In this document: positions 23,991 to 36,708 of the stretch, piece by piece
Layout: every line of letters starts with the position of its first letter
Numbering within the stretch: position 1 is the stretch's first letter
Origin: Setaria digitata
Lineage: Eukaryota; Nematoda; Chromadorea; Rhabditida; Setariidae
Assembly (NCBI GenBank): GCA_003640385.1
Contig: RCAB01000294.1
Location: 1-64,000, forward strand
DNA: 64,000 nucleotides
Reading direction: 5' to 3'
Notes under the pieces: generated by a model
Told to the model about the DNA's origin: nothing
Databases searched by the model: none
The model's input: the letters and a program-made list of their open reading frames with translations, nothing else
Position numbers and translations under genes: made by a program

Positions 23991-26900
23991 TTAATTTAAA
24001 GTACGACGCCAAGTTAATAAGTCATTTCGATCAAGCATATTAATATTGTCTCGTTCATGCTCCCGACGTATATGTGCCAATAAACATTCTCGGTCTTGGA
24101 ACTGCTCCAAACAAAGCTTACACACTTCTGCTCTCGTCCTGGAAATTTTGTAAATTTACTAGAAACTAAGATAAAATTGTCATTTTTCCTAATGTTTTCA
24201 GTGAGAACGCTATTTCTAAATAATTAATTATGCCAATATTCATATCCGCTAAAATATCTCGCATCTAATACTCAAGCAAATACTAAAATACCGAATGGTA
24301 CAGCTAGAGATGAACGTAGCAGCTGCATCAGAGAATTGAAATCTTATTCACATTTTTAGTTTTCACTGAAAAAAAAAAATACCAACTCACATAAAAGGCT
24401 GAAAATGATTGTTATCCATTGTCGTTGTTGCTGCATCCAAATGGCGTGTTAATTGAGAAAGAGAGAAAAACTGAAAAAAAATTTATTTTAAAAATTAAAA
24501 ATTATTATTGTTTGTATTATGTAGAATTACTATTATTACGCATATTATAGCTTATTATGTTATGTATTTTATAACATAATAAGCCGTCACTGAACAGCTA
24601 ACCAATGCACAGCTTAAGCAATAAAACCATTTCAATGCAAAAGTTTTCCGGTTCTTCAAAATTTTCATTTTGCAAAAAAAAAAGTCATTTAGTGTTGTAG
24701 TGTATTATAGTTACCTGTGCTGTTTCATGATCTTCGCTATTAAAATGAGCATCACTTTCTTCTTGGCTGGCAAAACTTTCATCACAAATAACGCAATTGG
24801 AGATAAATGTTGGTGGTTGCGTCAAAGAATTAAAATCTTGCGCACTTGTATATAAACTTAATGGTAAATTCGTAAGTTCAACAGATGCATTCGCTGGGAC
24901 CATTATAGTATCCGTCTGTAGTGAATAAATTGGTGGAAAAAAATTACTTGACGGATAACAGCAATGGGTATATTATTATGATGCAAACATTGCGATTCAC
25001 GACGATCACTCAACTAAACAATTATTTCAACTCTAGATAACAACTATTAACTGTGAAGTCAGTCTTAATATCCGAGTATCGACAAGCTATAACAGAATTA
25101 AATTTTAAAATTAAAGAGAAGAGAAGAATTAAAGAATTAAATTTTAAAATTAAATTTCATGAAATAACTTACTCCTTTTTCTGACAAAAAGGAAAACATG
25201 CGCTGTGAATCAACAATTATAAAGGAACCAGCATTCAAGAAAGGATAAGAAACAGCAATTCGAAGCATTACGCCTTCCATTGATAATGAGCGCAGCATTT
25301 GTATCGGAATCACAATTGCACCACAATTATTTATTTCATTGACATCGTTAACACTTCAATTGATATAGACAGAGTAGAATTTGTTAGCAAATTTAAAAAT
25401 TTAGCCTCAGTTACAGCTAACCTAAAATTGATAGGAAGAAGAAATATACTGGAGATCTAACTGAAAGGGGTACACATGATATGCAACTAATAACTTACGA
25501 TACTGCATTAACTGTCACTTCAACAGTTTGTGGATCCAAATTTGGCTGTAATCTAAGCACAAGATGAGTTGCAGTACTGACGATATCCTAAAACAAAAAA
25601 TAAACGAAATAAGTAGCCAATTATTTTCTCAGTGGATTTAATGAGTAACTTTAAATAAAAAAGATGAATCATTTCTTAATTTTGCAAACCTTGTTTACAA
25701 TACGCGAAAAAGCAGAATTGAACGAAGCCTGTACAAATGCAGAATTTTTAGGATCAGGGGCCAACTGTAACGCTGTTGCTTGGAACTGCTCACTAGTATC
25801 AAGCGCGGGTGAAACACTATCAACACCATTAACCGGTACATAAGAATGGCACTGTCTCACGTGTGCATCACGACTACGTGTGGTCCTGTAATTTGATAAA
25901 GAATTCGCTTTATATAAACTGATGGTAAAAATAAATTTTGGCAGAAATTATGGAAAATTCTTTTCAAAAATAAAATTTGGGATAAACTAACTTAAATCTT
26001 TCATTGCATGTTTCATTCGTGCATTTGAATAATTTCTCTTCCGCATGAGCTAAATATAGGTGTTGTCGTAAAGCCGACAACGAACAATAGCATCGTTTAC
26101 ATAAAGTACACATTTCACGAGCATTACCCAAATCCTCGTGTATTTTCAAATGCTGATATAAAGTTGATTTCACACGGAAAGATCTCTCACATACGCCACA
26201 TGAAAAGGGTTTCTCACCTGAAATAAAAATTAAGAAAAAAAAGAAAGAAAAACACCTCTAAAATCCAATAAGCTTTCAGTTGACGTTACCAATAGCTAAA
26301 AGCACGAAAGGTTTTTTAAATGAAAAGGCAATTAGCTCAATAATAACTATCAATACACTCTATAAAAAATCGCATTTCTTCTGTCAATAGCTATTACTAC
26401 TTTGAAAATGCATTTTAAGAAAATGACTAGTCGAGTTACCGGTGTGGATTCTCTTATGTCGCACCAAATCTGATGGTTTTTTGAATCGCCGGTCACATAC
26501 ATCACATATATGCGATCGCTAAAAAGAAAATAAAAATATACTGGTCTATAGCTAAGAATTCAATTGAAACTACTTACTCTTTAGTTTAGAATATTATTCA
26601 GTCCGCATCTCTAAGAATATAATTAACAGCCCATAGTGTTTCTAGTCCATTTCCTCAACTAAATTTCTTACCATTCTATCATTCGACCGAAATAGAGCAT
26701 AAGTTTTTCCTCCGTATAATAAAATATGCACCCAATGTTCTTAACATGACATCTCCAATTAATAAACAGTCGGCTATATATATTTTTAGAAGAGGAAATG
26801 AGGGCACGAAATCGTTAAAAATCAAACGATTAATGTGTGCATACACATTTAATAAAATTGCTATAACTTAAGTGATGAAACCGAAAAGAATCCATTATTT

Positions 26901-29900
26901 AAAGCAAGAATTTCTTCGTAATAAAATCAAAACATAAAAACCTGGTCTTCTTTTGGCAAGAAATTCGCAGTACTGGAAAAATTCCTCTGTTCCTGATGAT
27001 TCTGTAAATGTTTTTATCATTTTATCATTCATTAGTTTTAGCAAAAACCAAATAATTAATTTGGCAAACTATATAATCCTCGTTATTAAAGATTTCAGAA
27101 AGACTAAGCCTTCTTTTTTCTCTTTTGAAAAAAATTTTCTTTGTTACATAAACCAGTCACGAACTACGAGTGTTTTTTTCTTTCAATTTTTAAACACTGA
27201 GCAGATGATGGTCTAATGCTTCATAAATTTGAATCCGGTAGAGCATGCTAATGTGAGAGGTTGAATTCTGCAGGAGTAAATAAAATTTAGGACATAAATG
27301 ACCTACAGGGCGATGAAATGCTTGCAAATGGTCAGCAAGACCAACAGATCCAGAAAAGGTTTTTGAACAGTGATTACATGCCAAAACAGGAAGACTGTGT
27401 AGCGGATCGGAAGCCATATTGTACAAATGAGTTGATAAAGTTGCATCTAGAATTATTTATAAATTGCATTTCGAAATCACGCAAATAGAAAAGAGGAGCA
27501 AAAATTAAGTGGATCTACCTGAACTAAAGCTGAAAAAGCACACAGGACAACGGGTCTCCTGAGATTTTTCAACTGCCAAACCATCTATTAGATCACACTC
27601 CTGTGATACCAAACAATTGCTTAAATAGGATGCCTGAAACAACGATTTAACATAACGCAACCAAACTGGTGCAAAGTCACAATAAATTCCTTATTTCTAT
27701 TGTTTCCTCTTAATGAGCCTAGTTTTCTTTTTTACAACTGTTTCTTTTTTTTGGTTTATCAATACAAAGGACATACTGTAAATGTCATTACTTAACATTT
27801 GCCATTTACCTTACAACAGGCAATTTTCGTGCAACAAGGAGTTACTATGTGAAATTGGCTAAAAGATCTAGAAATACAGAGGAGGATTACAGGATAAACT
27901 ACCTCAGCTGAACTGTCAAAATCCAGCTGCTTAGAGTCAGTGTCCAAAGATGAAAAATCAAAGTTGGTAAGATCATTTTCGCTAAAGTGAGCATTATCAT
28001 CCTGAACACTCTTGCTGAACAGATTATCAGATGTCCATGAAAGAGATTCCTGAAATGAATGCCTTGCTTAAAGGTGTCGCAAAATGAAAAAAATTACTGA
28101 ACTGTTAGGATCCAATTTTTGCTTAATTCTGATTATCCTATAAAAAAAAAAAAAAAAAAAATTCAGTGGCAATTACAAATAGATACCTTTTCAAAAAACA
28201 CCTAAACATTTCAGCTAGTTAACTCACTTTGGACTATTTTATTGCCATTAAGAGTGATACTTCATCGTAACAGTTACATTCTCAGTGTTCTAATCTACAC
28301 CAAATAATTTCCAAATAAAATATTTCTTGTAACTACTATACAATATTATCAGAATAATCAATACTAAGAACAGTATCGATGTTGGCTAAGTCGAATGAAT
28401 AAATAATAACTTACAAAATTCATCAAACTATTAGGCCGCGGATGTTTACTTGCATGTGCTTTCAGCTGCAAATGGCGTCTAAATGTCTGATCACAAATCA
28501 AACATTTGAACGGCCGCTTGTTCGTGTGAATCTCACTGTGGCATTTTAACTGGGCTAAAAAAGAGAACTATCGCTTTTTCCACATTCAGATGTAATTTAG
28601 ACAGGTTGCATATACGGGGGAGAGAAAATACCAAAATGACTTAATTGTCCGACATAATTTTATCAGTAATTAAATGACAATAGTGATGCTTCTAAAGGAT
28701 AATTTTCCACATCAAATCGGGTAAAAATACCATTGCTCTGATCCCGAATTAGATTACATACTAATGTGATATAACCATTAAAATGAATATACTTAGACAG
28801 ATAAAGCTTAAGTTATTTCAAAATTACCATACCTAAAGAGTAAAATGACTTATAGCATAACCGACATACGTGCGGTTTAATGCCCGTATGTCGGTTGATA
28901 TGTTCCTTTAAATAGCGAAGTGTTGAAAATGATGCTGTACAAGTACGACATTTGTAAGGTCTCCGTTCTGGTTCACTACTTACAAGAGCGCTTTCAGTAG
29001 GTGGCAGAAGTTCCAGTAGGCTTCCTGATGAGCCAACTTCAGCATTTGCTGTTAAGCAAGCAATCTGGTGCTGCTCCAACGCTTTTTTGCTCAAAAAAAT
29101 CTAAAATGCAACATGTAAATATCAGCGTCAAAATCATAACTGAACTTGCACGAAATTTGAACATACAGCAAGATTTTTTATACTAAAAAGCGGCACTACA
29201 TCTATGTCGAATGTGTGATGTATAACGAAAACACCCCCCAATAGAAAAAAAAAAAAAAAAACAGCAAATTTAATACGTCTTATATCTTAAATGAAATATT
29301 ACCAACAATACTATATTATATTTGTATATAAATGAAAAAGGTGTGAGAAAAAAAGACTTACTTGCGAACAAACTCCACAATGTTCCAATGGTCTTTCATG
29401 AATTTTCAAATGACGGCGTAGTGATGGTGTCGATGCTAACTGAAAAATACATTTTTTCTATTCATCTGTCTAAATATCAAGCTTCATTTTTCATTTCAAT
29501 TTTCACTGCAAGACCTCAGGAAATTAGTGAAACAAAGTCTACCTGTTTCATGCAAACAGGACAGCGTGCACAAGTATAGTAATTATCAGGATGATCAGCA
29601 CGGACATGACTATCCATATGTAACTTTAGTGAAGATTTCAAATTAAAATCTCGACCACAACGGTTACATAAGAACGGACGTTCACCACTGTGTATTCGAT
29701 AATGTCGCACCAAATCCGATGTTTTACCGAAAGCTTTTCCACACATACAACAACAGAAGAGTTTCCGTCGTTTGTTCTGTTTCTAAATTTTCTTTGAAAA
29801 TATTTTCAATGACAAACAACCAATAAAGATACTTGAAATGTAAAAAATTTGTGACAAATAATTATATGAAAAAGTAAATAGCGACGAATGCTCATACACG

Positions 29901-31370
29901 GATGAAAAATGTAGCTTGGTTCAGATTAGAAAGTTTCAGCACTATTTCTTTTGAATGAAACAGCATTAGTTATCTCGTTCCGATTCAGTATTTCATAAAA
30001 CTCTACAAGATACCTCTGCATCAGTAGTTCTTTCTTCAGCAACCATCGGGTTTTTCGAGGCCCCTGAAGAAAAAAAGATGAAGAAGTTGAAATCTACGAA
30101 AAGTTACAAGATTTTGATTTTAAAAAAAAGCAAATAACTTGAAATGACTTAATAAATCAACTTGGCTCAAATGAATAAAAAAAAAAAGCCTTGTTCTGGA
30201 TGTCGTTTTCGCGCATGTACTTGTAGTGGCTGTAAAGAAGTAAACACGCAGGTACATTCAGGACAACGAAAAACGGTACGCGAGGTGGCATCTGGAGGAT
30301 GTAAAAGTTTCACATGTCGACGCAAATTGCCGGCCTGAAAAAAAAAAAAAAAAAAAAAAAAAAAAACAGTTCAATTCACCACAGAAAGTGGGTAATTTTA
30401 CAATATTTCTTTTATTAAAAAAGTCTGAATTAGACGATTTGAACACACAACATGGAACAGAAGCTGCCTTTTCTTCCTAAATCACTACGATTTAAATACG
30501 CTAGTGGAAAACTGCTGCACAATTGTACAATAATGAGGATACAATGAAGAGTAAGATGAAAATCGAAACTAAGGATAAAAAACAAAGAACTGAAGTTGTG
30601 ATTAAAAACAAAGATTAAGAGATATGTATCCACAATGATAATAAGCCAACTTATATGAATTATTTCCAATTAGAAATGACTAGCAAACAACGGATATGTT
30701 TTTAATTATCACTTGATAGCTGAAAAATGCTAATTTTTTTTTAAACAGATGATCATCCGTTTAACTTAATTCTGCTAATATTTCACAATTTTCAAAGAAA
30801 AAAACCTTACTTGAGAAAAAGTTGCTTCACAGAGAGAACATTTATGACTTTGAGCGGTAGATGCATTATGTGTCAAAGTATGCTGACCCAGCGAAGCTTT
30901 TTGCGAAAATCGTTTTCCACAAATTTCACAAACAAAACGACGTTCTCCTAGTATAACGTGGAGTTACATATGAGGTATTAGATGAACAATGATAAAAAAT
31001 TCCCCCTCAACTTTTCTTAATTCATTCACTTACTCGGTCCTTTTTTCTTTTTCACATTACGCTCTATCAACAAGAAAGTTCATTTACAAACGAAAGAAAA
31101 AGCGACTGAAAAAAAACCTATCAGACTTTGCAATTCTATAACTTCGCTTCTATAACATGAGTTATACAGATCAAAATTTAATAAAGACTCCAGTGAACAC
31201 TGAGAACTTAAAAAGGAAGAAAATGAAGCTTAAATTCAAAAGAGTTTACTTGTATGGACGACGTAATGGCGCACCAACTCAAATTTTTTTCTAAATGTTT
31301 TGCCGCATGCCTCACATTTATGAGCTCTATCACCAGGATCCGGTTCACGTTTTCGCTTATTCCTTCTCAT
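23991..31370 (-). CDS. Multi-C2H2 zinc-finger protein (~19 fingers), ZNF236-like
   Basis: Exons in transcript order: 31370-31250, 30947-30811, 30334-30190, 30063-30014, 29782-29543, 29439-29362, 29100-28833, 28554-28415, 28049-27903, 27633-27519, 27446-27307, 27001-26942, 26518-26440, 26217-25992, 25885-25690, 25587-25499, 25353-25173, 24915-24715, 24470-24391, 24138-23991. The sum is 2841 nt, 946 aa. The start MRRNKRKRE carries a basic patch. About 19 C2H2 fingers form clusters: 1-11 in the first half, a degenerate one (CPVCFFSFSSDATL) and 13-17 after an acidic Ser/Asp linker, then two near the C-terminus (CVICDESFASQEE, VCKLCLEQFQD). TGEKPF and SGERPF linkers occur. The repeated SDLVRH and KSTL/KSSL finger types recall vertebrate ZNF236, but that assignment is tentative. 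Probable nuclear DNA-binding protein. The intron after 30190 starts with GC rather than GT. Confidence 0.85.
24550..24584. repeat. Perfect 14-bp inverted repeat with 7-nt loop
   Basis: gcttattatgttat (24550-24563) is followed by loop gtatttt and its exact reverse complement (24571-24584). It lies in the intron between the last two finger-coding regions of the large zinc-finger gene. It could form a hairpin or cruciform, or be a remnant of a small inverted-repeat element. Confidence 0.85.
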
Positions 31371-31375
31371 CGTTT

Positions 31376-31385
31376 TACTGAAAAC
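31376..31385 (-). promoter_or_regulatory. Probable trans-splice acceptor of the large zinc-finger gene
   Basis: On the - strand, gttttcag ends at 31378, seven bases before the ATG at 31370, and only 293 bp after the stop codon of the upstream zinc-finger gene. Cis-splicing from that gene's last codons into this acceptor would run into a stop, so trans-splicing fits better. Confidence 0.5.
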
Positions 31386-31663
31386 TGCAGATAAAATTCT
31401 CTGTACCAGTAATTACCACCAACAGCTTCCGGGAAACAAAAAACATACGCTTGAAAATAACTTTCGCTGTAAAACTTTCATTCAAGTCTTACATAAGAGC
31501 TTTCAATTTTCCTTATTCTCAGTCAGTACTCAAGATGTAACTTTACCACTAATGACACATGATAACTTTTTGAAGATCGTTGAATGATTGTGTATGTGTT
31601 TTTCCCTTTCTTCTTTTTTGTTTTTACATTCTTGGCTCTCTCAGCAAACAGAAAAAATGGGAA

Positions 31664-33909
31664 TTACTTTATTTTTCGATGCATCTGCTCATGCTCATCC
31701 ATAGCTTCTTTACTTAACATAGCGATGCCACACTTCTTGCATATTTCAACAGTAGCGATATCTTCTAACCGAGGATAACAGTGTTGCAAACGTAAATGCT
31801 TATTTAAAAGTGCCTGAAATAATAAAGCTCAGAAAGGTCAGAGAGAGAAGAATTCCGGATTAAATAATTTTCAACATCGTCTGAGATTGTCTAAATCGGT
31901 AAAATTATTCATATAACACTAACTAGCAAGATGCAGATATTATGCCAGCTGTTGTTAAACTGCAATTTAATTCAATTCTTTAAAATTCACACTTTTTAGC
32001 TGTTGAAGGGGCTTATAGAGTATAGTAGTCCCTCAAACTGTGGGAAACTTCTAACACATATAAAAAATAATATATTTGTCTTTCAAGTCTTGTTACTTTC
32101 TGAGCATCGATCACCACTTTCAACCATAGCATGTCCGTCAGACCACCACTTACCACGCATAAAACTGTCTCTCAAGAATTAAAATATGAACCTGAAAGTC
32201 AAATTCTTCTTTACAAAATGTACAAGTAAGTGAATCGTTCAAGCCATGGATCTGCAGATGTGCATAATAAGCAGCCAGTCGAGCATATTTCTTTGGACAG
32301 AATGAGCAGATATATTTATTATTTTCAATGACTGGTTTCTCATGCTGTCCAAATTGGTGTAGTTTTAAATTATGCTCCTTATTAAATTCTTTACCACATG
32401 TATCACATCTGAAATCATTCACTTGACAATTTAAATTGGATCAGTTATTTACCAACACTACTACTATGATCGCTTTAAAGGAATAATCCCACAGTAACTA
32501 CCACGTTTTCCTATCTCTTTACTGTTTTTAACCTTTATTATTTAAACAGTTAAGATTTTAAGAAACAAACAGATAAACGTACCTGCAACACTTTTGCAAT
32601 CTACAATTTTTGGTATGATTCAAATATTCCTCTAAATCGAAAAGGGCATCACAATTACTACATCGTCCCAAATAATGTGTCTGGAAATAGTAGTAATTTA
32701 CTTGAAACAAATATTAATAAAATGATAATAAAATGTGATTTTCTATATGAAAGCACGGCTAATAGAGTTAATAGACTTTAAATTGCTTATATAAAGCTAT
32801 ATTACTACCAGAATTCAACAGTCCCATCATCGACAAAAATTTTCAAAAATCCAGGAAGTTTTAAAACCTCAACTTATGAACTGTTTCACTACTTATTCTT
32901 CGATAACAGAAGACTAAAATAGAATTCCTACATATATAATAAATTAAAGCAAATCTTACTTCTCATTTTAAGCAATTGGCCTGATTTTTCGCGAATTTTG
33001 TCTCAAGTTTTAATAAATAACTAAGCTAACTAAACTTTTTCGAAAAAAAAAAAGAATTCGAAGTTTTATGAGAATGAAGAAAAAGTATGTGAACCAAACT
33101 CTACAATCTAACCAACAAAATGTAAATACGTTTAAAAATATAATTGAACCTACGTTATTCGAAATTGATATACCAAACGAATTGTCCACCCAAGCTGAGG
33201 CTGATGAAGCTTGAATAAAATGCATTTTTTATAATAAACTCGATGAAAAACAAAATGAACAAATAAAAAAAAAATTGAGTGGGCAGACGAAATTCAATTA
33301 ATCTGAATATGAAATTAAGTATAATTATCAGGATAAAGGATGTGAGAATTTGCTGCAGTAACTAAGTAAGACTATTTTCATCCCCACGAAATAATTATAT
33401 TACAAAAATCATCATATCTCCATGTAAACACCTTAAAAACATAACCATACGTTATCTACTAGTCAGATCTAAATTACGGGTGACAAAAAAAAATTCAATC
33501 ATTTTTTTAACTAAAGTACTGAAATTAAGAAAATTATATAAGTGTTTTAAAATGTTTTAAAAATAAAAAATAAAAATTAAATCATTTCCTTCCTCGTCAA
33601 TTTATCTACTAAATGGATTAAAAATAAGCAGCAAAATCTTACTTTGCTTTATTTATTTTTAAACAAAATAATAAGACTAAGAAGAATTAATTAACCATTT
33701 TGGACGGTGAAATCATATGCAAATGGAACCATCTGTTGTTGTTGTTGTTGTTGAAGATGATGATTCTGTTGCGATGATTGCACATTTTCATGATATGTTG
33801 TTGTACCACCAGATACTGTAAATGAATAATTATCGGATCTTCCATCATTTCCCAAATTTTCGTCAATTATCACATAACGAATTCCTTGCGAATCGTTATC
33901 ACTTGTCAT
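31664..33909 (-). CDS. C2H2 zinc-finger protein with Gln-rich N-terminus
   Basis: Preferred exons: 33909-33696, 33209-33154, 32680-32583, 32408-32192, 31813-31664. The total is 735 nt, 244 aa. The N-terminus (MTSDNDSQGIRYVIIDENLG) is acidic/Ser-rich and ends in a poly-Gln run before MVPFAYDF. Five zinc fingers follow: CSNCDALFDLEEYLNH, CDTCGKEFNKEHNLKLH, CSFCPKKYARLAAYYAH, CTFCKEEFDFQALLNKH and CKKCGIAMLSKEAMDEH. The protein ends MHRKIK. Alternative: exon 1 does not splice at 33696 and stops two codons later (a 72-aa protein ending TVQNG), and the fingers start from ATG 33225 (178 aa, exon 33225-33154). The donor at 33695 is weak (gttaat) but the phase match to acceptor attcaag at 33210 is exact. 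It is the first gene of the same-strand cluster. A nuclear factor is inferred from the fingers. Confidence 0.75.
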
Positions 33910-33963
33910 TCCGTTATGTTGCGCATGACCTTTTTAAAACACATATATAAATCTTATTTCCAT

Positions 33964-33968
33964 CTGAA
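33964..33968 (-). promoter_or_regulatory. Probable 5' splice-leader acceptor of the small zinc-finger gene
   Basis: On the - strand aaatttcag ends at 33964, giving a 54-nt leader before ATG 33909. The leader carries two short upstream ORFs: a 9-codon one starting right at the acceptor and a 6-codon one from 33926 whose TGA overlaps the main ATG. Confidence 0.4.
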
Positions 33969-35376
33969 ATTTTATTTACATTTGCATATTTATAGATTAC
34001 TTATGAGAAAAAGAAAAAAAAAAGAAAAAGAAAGAAACTTGCAATGTACAAACTTTATCAATATCTTTATCTTTATCAATATACAACTTCTTTCTGGAAT
34101 TATAAAGGAAAAAAAAAAATGAAGAAATGATCACCGGAATTTTCGTTCAGAATTAACGAAAGAAATATGTAGGATTATCAAAATAAATGTGAAATCTTTT
34201 TCCAAGATAGCCAAGACAGTTGTAGGCTACTATTGTAAGCATTATATTTCCTGATATTAGCATAATTGATTGATAGTGTACCATGCATGATCGTATATAA
34301 AACTTCTTCCGGAAAGAATGCACATTATCTTAATTTGCAGCTAAAAAAAAAAAGAAAACAAAAAAAAAAAAAGAAAACAAAAATACAAAAAATTCAAATT
34401 AAAAGTAGGAATGTTTATATTTCACTCACAAATTCATAAATTTACATTTTTAAAGTAAATAATTAAAACTTTTACAAAAAGATTCCATGCTTTCCTACAT
34501 TCTAAACAGGTACCATTTTTGGGCAGCCTTAAATTCCAACGAGAAAGCATGTGAAGATTAATCAAATTCTAAACAATTTATGCTTAAAATAGAATTATAA
34601 ATTAAACAAATTTTAAATAATTATTTAAAATAGTTTGTTGTCTTTTTTTTTTTTTTATGTTTCTATAAGAATAAAGAAACTAAATCAGTTATTTTGCTAT
34701 TGAATATTGTAGATTGAAAGGAACAAAAATAATGAATTAAATGTTAAAGAAGAAAAAAAGAATTAATTCAAATCAAATAAACAGTAACAGAAGAGAGAAA
34801 AAAAGAGAGGAAAAAAGTAGAAATTATAGTTGTTACTTCAAAAAAAAAAAAAAGAAAATAGTACTGAACAGAAAATCTAAAGAATATAAAGATGATAAAA
34901 AACAACAAAAAAATCATGAGAGATTAAAGAAAATGCTAGTGCTAGAGATTCAATGCACACTATTTGATGAGAAAGAAGAAAAAGAAAAAGAAAGAAAAGG
35001 CAAGCATTTCTCGTCACCTTTTAACGGACCACGCATGGCAGCACATTGAAAGATGGAGAACGAAAATAAGGTAGCCATTATGAGGTTGAAGGTCATTTCG
35101 GTCTTTCTTTTCGTTTATTCCTGTGTTTTGTGAGCCGGTTTGGTGATGATCTATGAGCTGCTGAATTAGAATGCTTGACCTTTAAATATGACCTGACCTT
35201 GGCGTGAACATCAGGATAACTGAAGCTGATTTTCTAGTGAATTTCAGTACGATTGTTGTTGTATACTGGACATGCGGGCATTACTGCCATTTTTATCTAA
35301 TGAATATTTCAATATAGTTGTTACTGTGTACAATAGATGTCTCATTATTAGGATTTTTATCTTTGGGTACTATTAC

Positions 35377-35412
<36 letters not shown>

Positions 35413-36658
35413 TGTTATTATTATTATCATTTATTATTATTATTGTTAATTATTTTCATTATTATTATTACTAGTTATTATTATTAATTATTATCATTAA
35501 ATTATATTATTGTTAATCATTATTATTATTATTAATTATTATTATTATCAATCATTATTATTATTAATTGTTACTATTATTGTTAATTATTACTATTATT
35601 AATTATTACTATTATTAATTATTACTATTATTAATTATTACTATTATTAATTATTACTATTATTAATTATTACTATTATTAATTATTATTATTATTAATT
35701 ATTACTATTATTAATTATTACTATTATTAATTATTACTATTATTAATTATTACTATTATTAATTATTACTATTATTAATTATTACTATTATTAATTATTA
35801 CTATTATTAATTATTACTATTATTAATTATTACTATTATTAATTATTACTATTATTAATTATTACTATTATTAATTATTACTATTATTAATTATTACTAT
35901 TATTAATTATTACTATTATTAATTATTACTATTATTAATTATTATTATTAAGTTACTATTATTATTGTTAATTATTATTATTAAATTATAATTATTATTG
36001 TTAATCGTTATTATCATTAAATTATCACTATTATTGTTATTATTTATTATTATGTACTGAACATTTCACTTTATATTACATCCATTTTATATTTATATTT
36101 AGAGAATGAATTTCTGGTTGTCATTAGTGTAATTAACATAGTTCTAATTTTATTGCTGAATAATATTTTAAATATATTATTTGGCAAAGTAATTTTGGGT
36201 CATTCGACATGCATTTGAAAAGCAATATTTTAGAGGTAATGCTATAAGCAGTTTTAGATTTTTCACTACTGATTCAATATTATGATCATAATTTCACTTT
36301 TTTTTTTGATCTCAATTTCTATTCAAAAATTCAGATCAACTTCTTTTTCTCTTAATTTCTAGTTTTCAGTTTTATTGGTTTGCAGTTCGCTTCAATTTAT
36401 AGTTTTGAGTAAGCCTCGCATTTCCTTTTCAATTTGAAAGGTTTTATCTGGGAAATCCCAGAACGAAAAGTGATTTTGCATTTGTCTTTCTAAAGGGAAA
36501 TTTCCATTTCTTCTTAATTATCAATATAAAATCGATTTTGTACGTGTGAATAAATATTAGCTTTTCTATTTGTCTTGTTTTCCACAGAAGCTAGGGAGTT
36601 TGAGCTAGAAAGTACATGTTGTACGCTTGCTCGATGCATTAAGGAATTAACAGAGAAA
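33969..36658. other. Divergent intergenic region between zinc-finger cluster and afadin
   Basis: It presumably contains promoters for the - strand cluster and for afadin on +. The contents are a purine-rich tract at 34740-35000 (A/G runs, Lys/Glu-rich ORF artefact), a less AT-biased block at about 35020-35280, then (TTA)n and a 16-bp minisatellite from about 35360 to 36060. No exon is supported. Confidence 0.6.
35360..36060 (+). repeat. TTA-rich tandem array with a 16-bp minisatellite core
   Basis: Simple (ATT)n variants flank a core at about 35570-35945, where the 16-bp unit attactattattaatt is repeated about 23 times with almost no variation. One or two units replace C with T. Such homogeneity suggests recent expansion or ongoing conversion. 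Confidence 0.9.
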
Positions 36659-36672
36659 TATTTTCATTTCAG
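36659..36672 (+). promoter_or_regulatory. Splice acceptor in front of the first afadin exon
   Basis: atttcag ends at 36672, 36 nt before ATG 36709. The frame between acceptor and ATG is open, so an upstream coding exon is possible. Trans-splicing of a leader is the simpler reading because the protein already starts where other afadins do. Confidence 0.45.
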
Positions 36673-36708
36673 ATAAAAAAAAGGAAAATATTTCTGGACA
36701 TTTTGAGC

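Noticed and set aside
31378..31666. Fusion of the two zinc-finger genes into one long gene
   Set aside because: A donor-like gtaatt overlaps the stop of the small gene, but splicing into either acceptor before 31370 meets a stop within a few codons.
34741..35049. 102-codon Lys/Glu-rich ORF on +
   Set aside because: A/G-rich low-complexity tract in the divergent intergenic region. A possible tiny - strand first exon (ATG near 35035) was also considered, but its acceptor partner is poor.
35272..35487. Tyr-rich ORF on +
   Set aside because: Translation of the TTA/TAT repeat upstream of the minisatellite.
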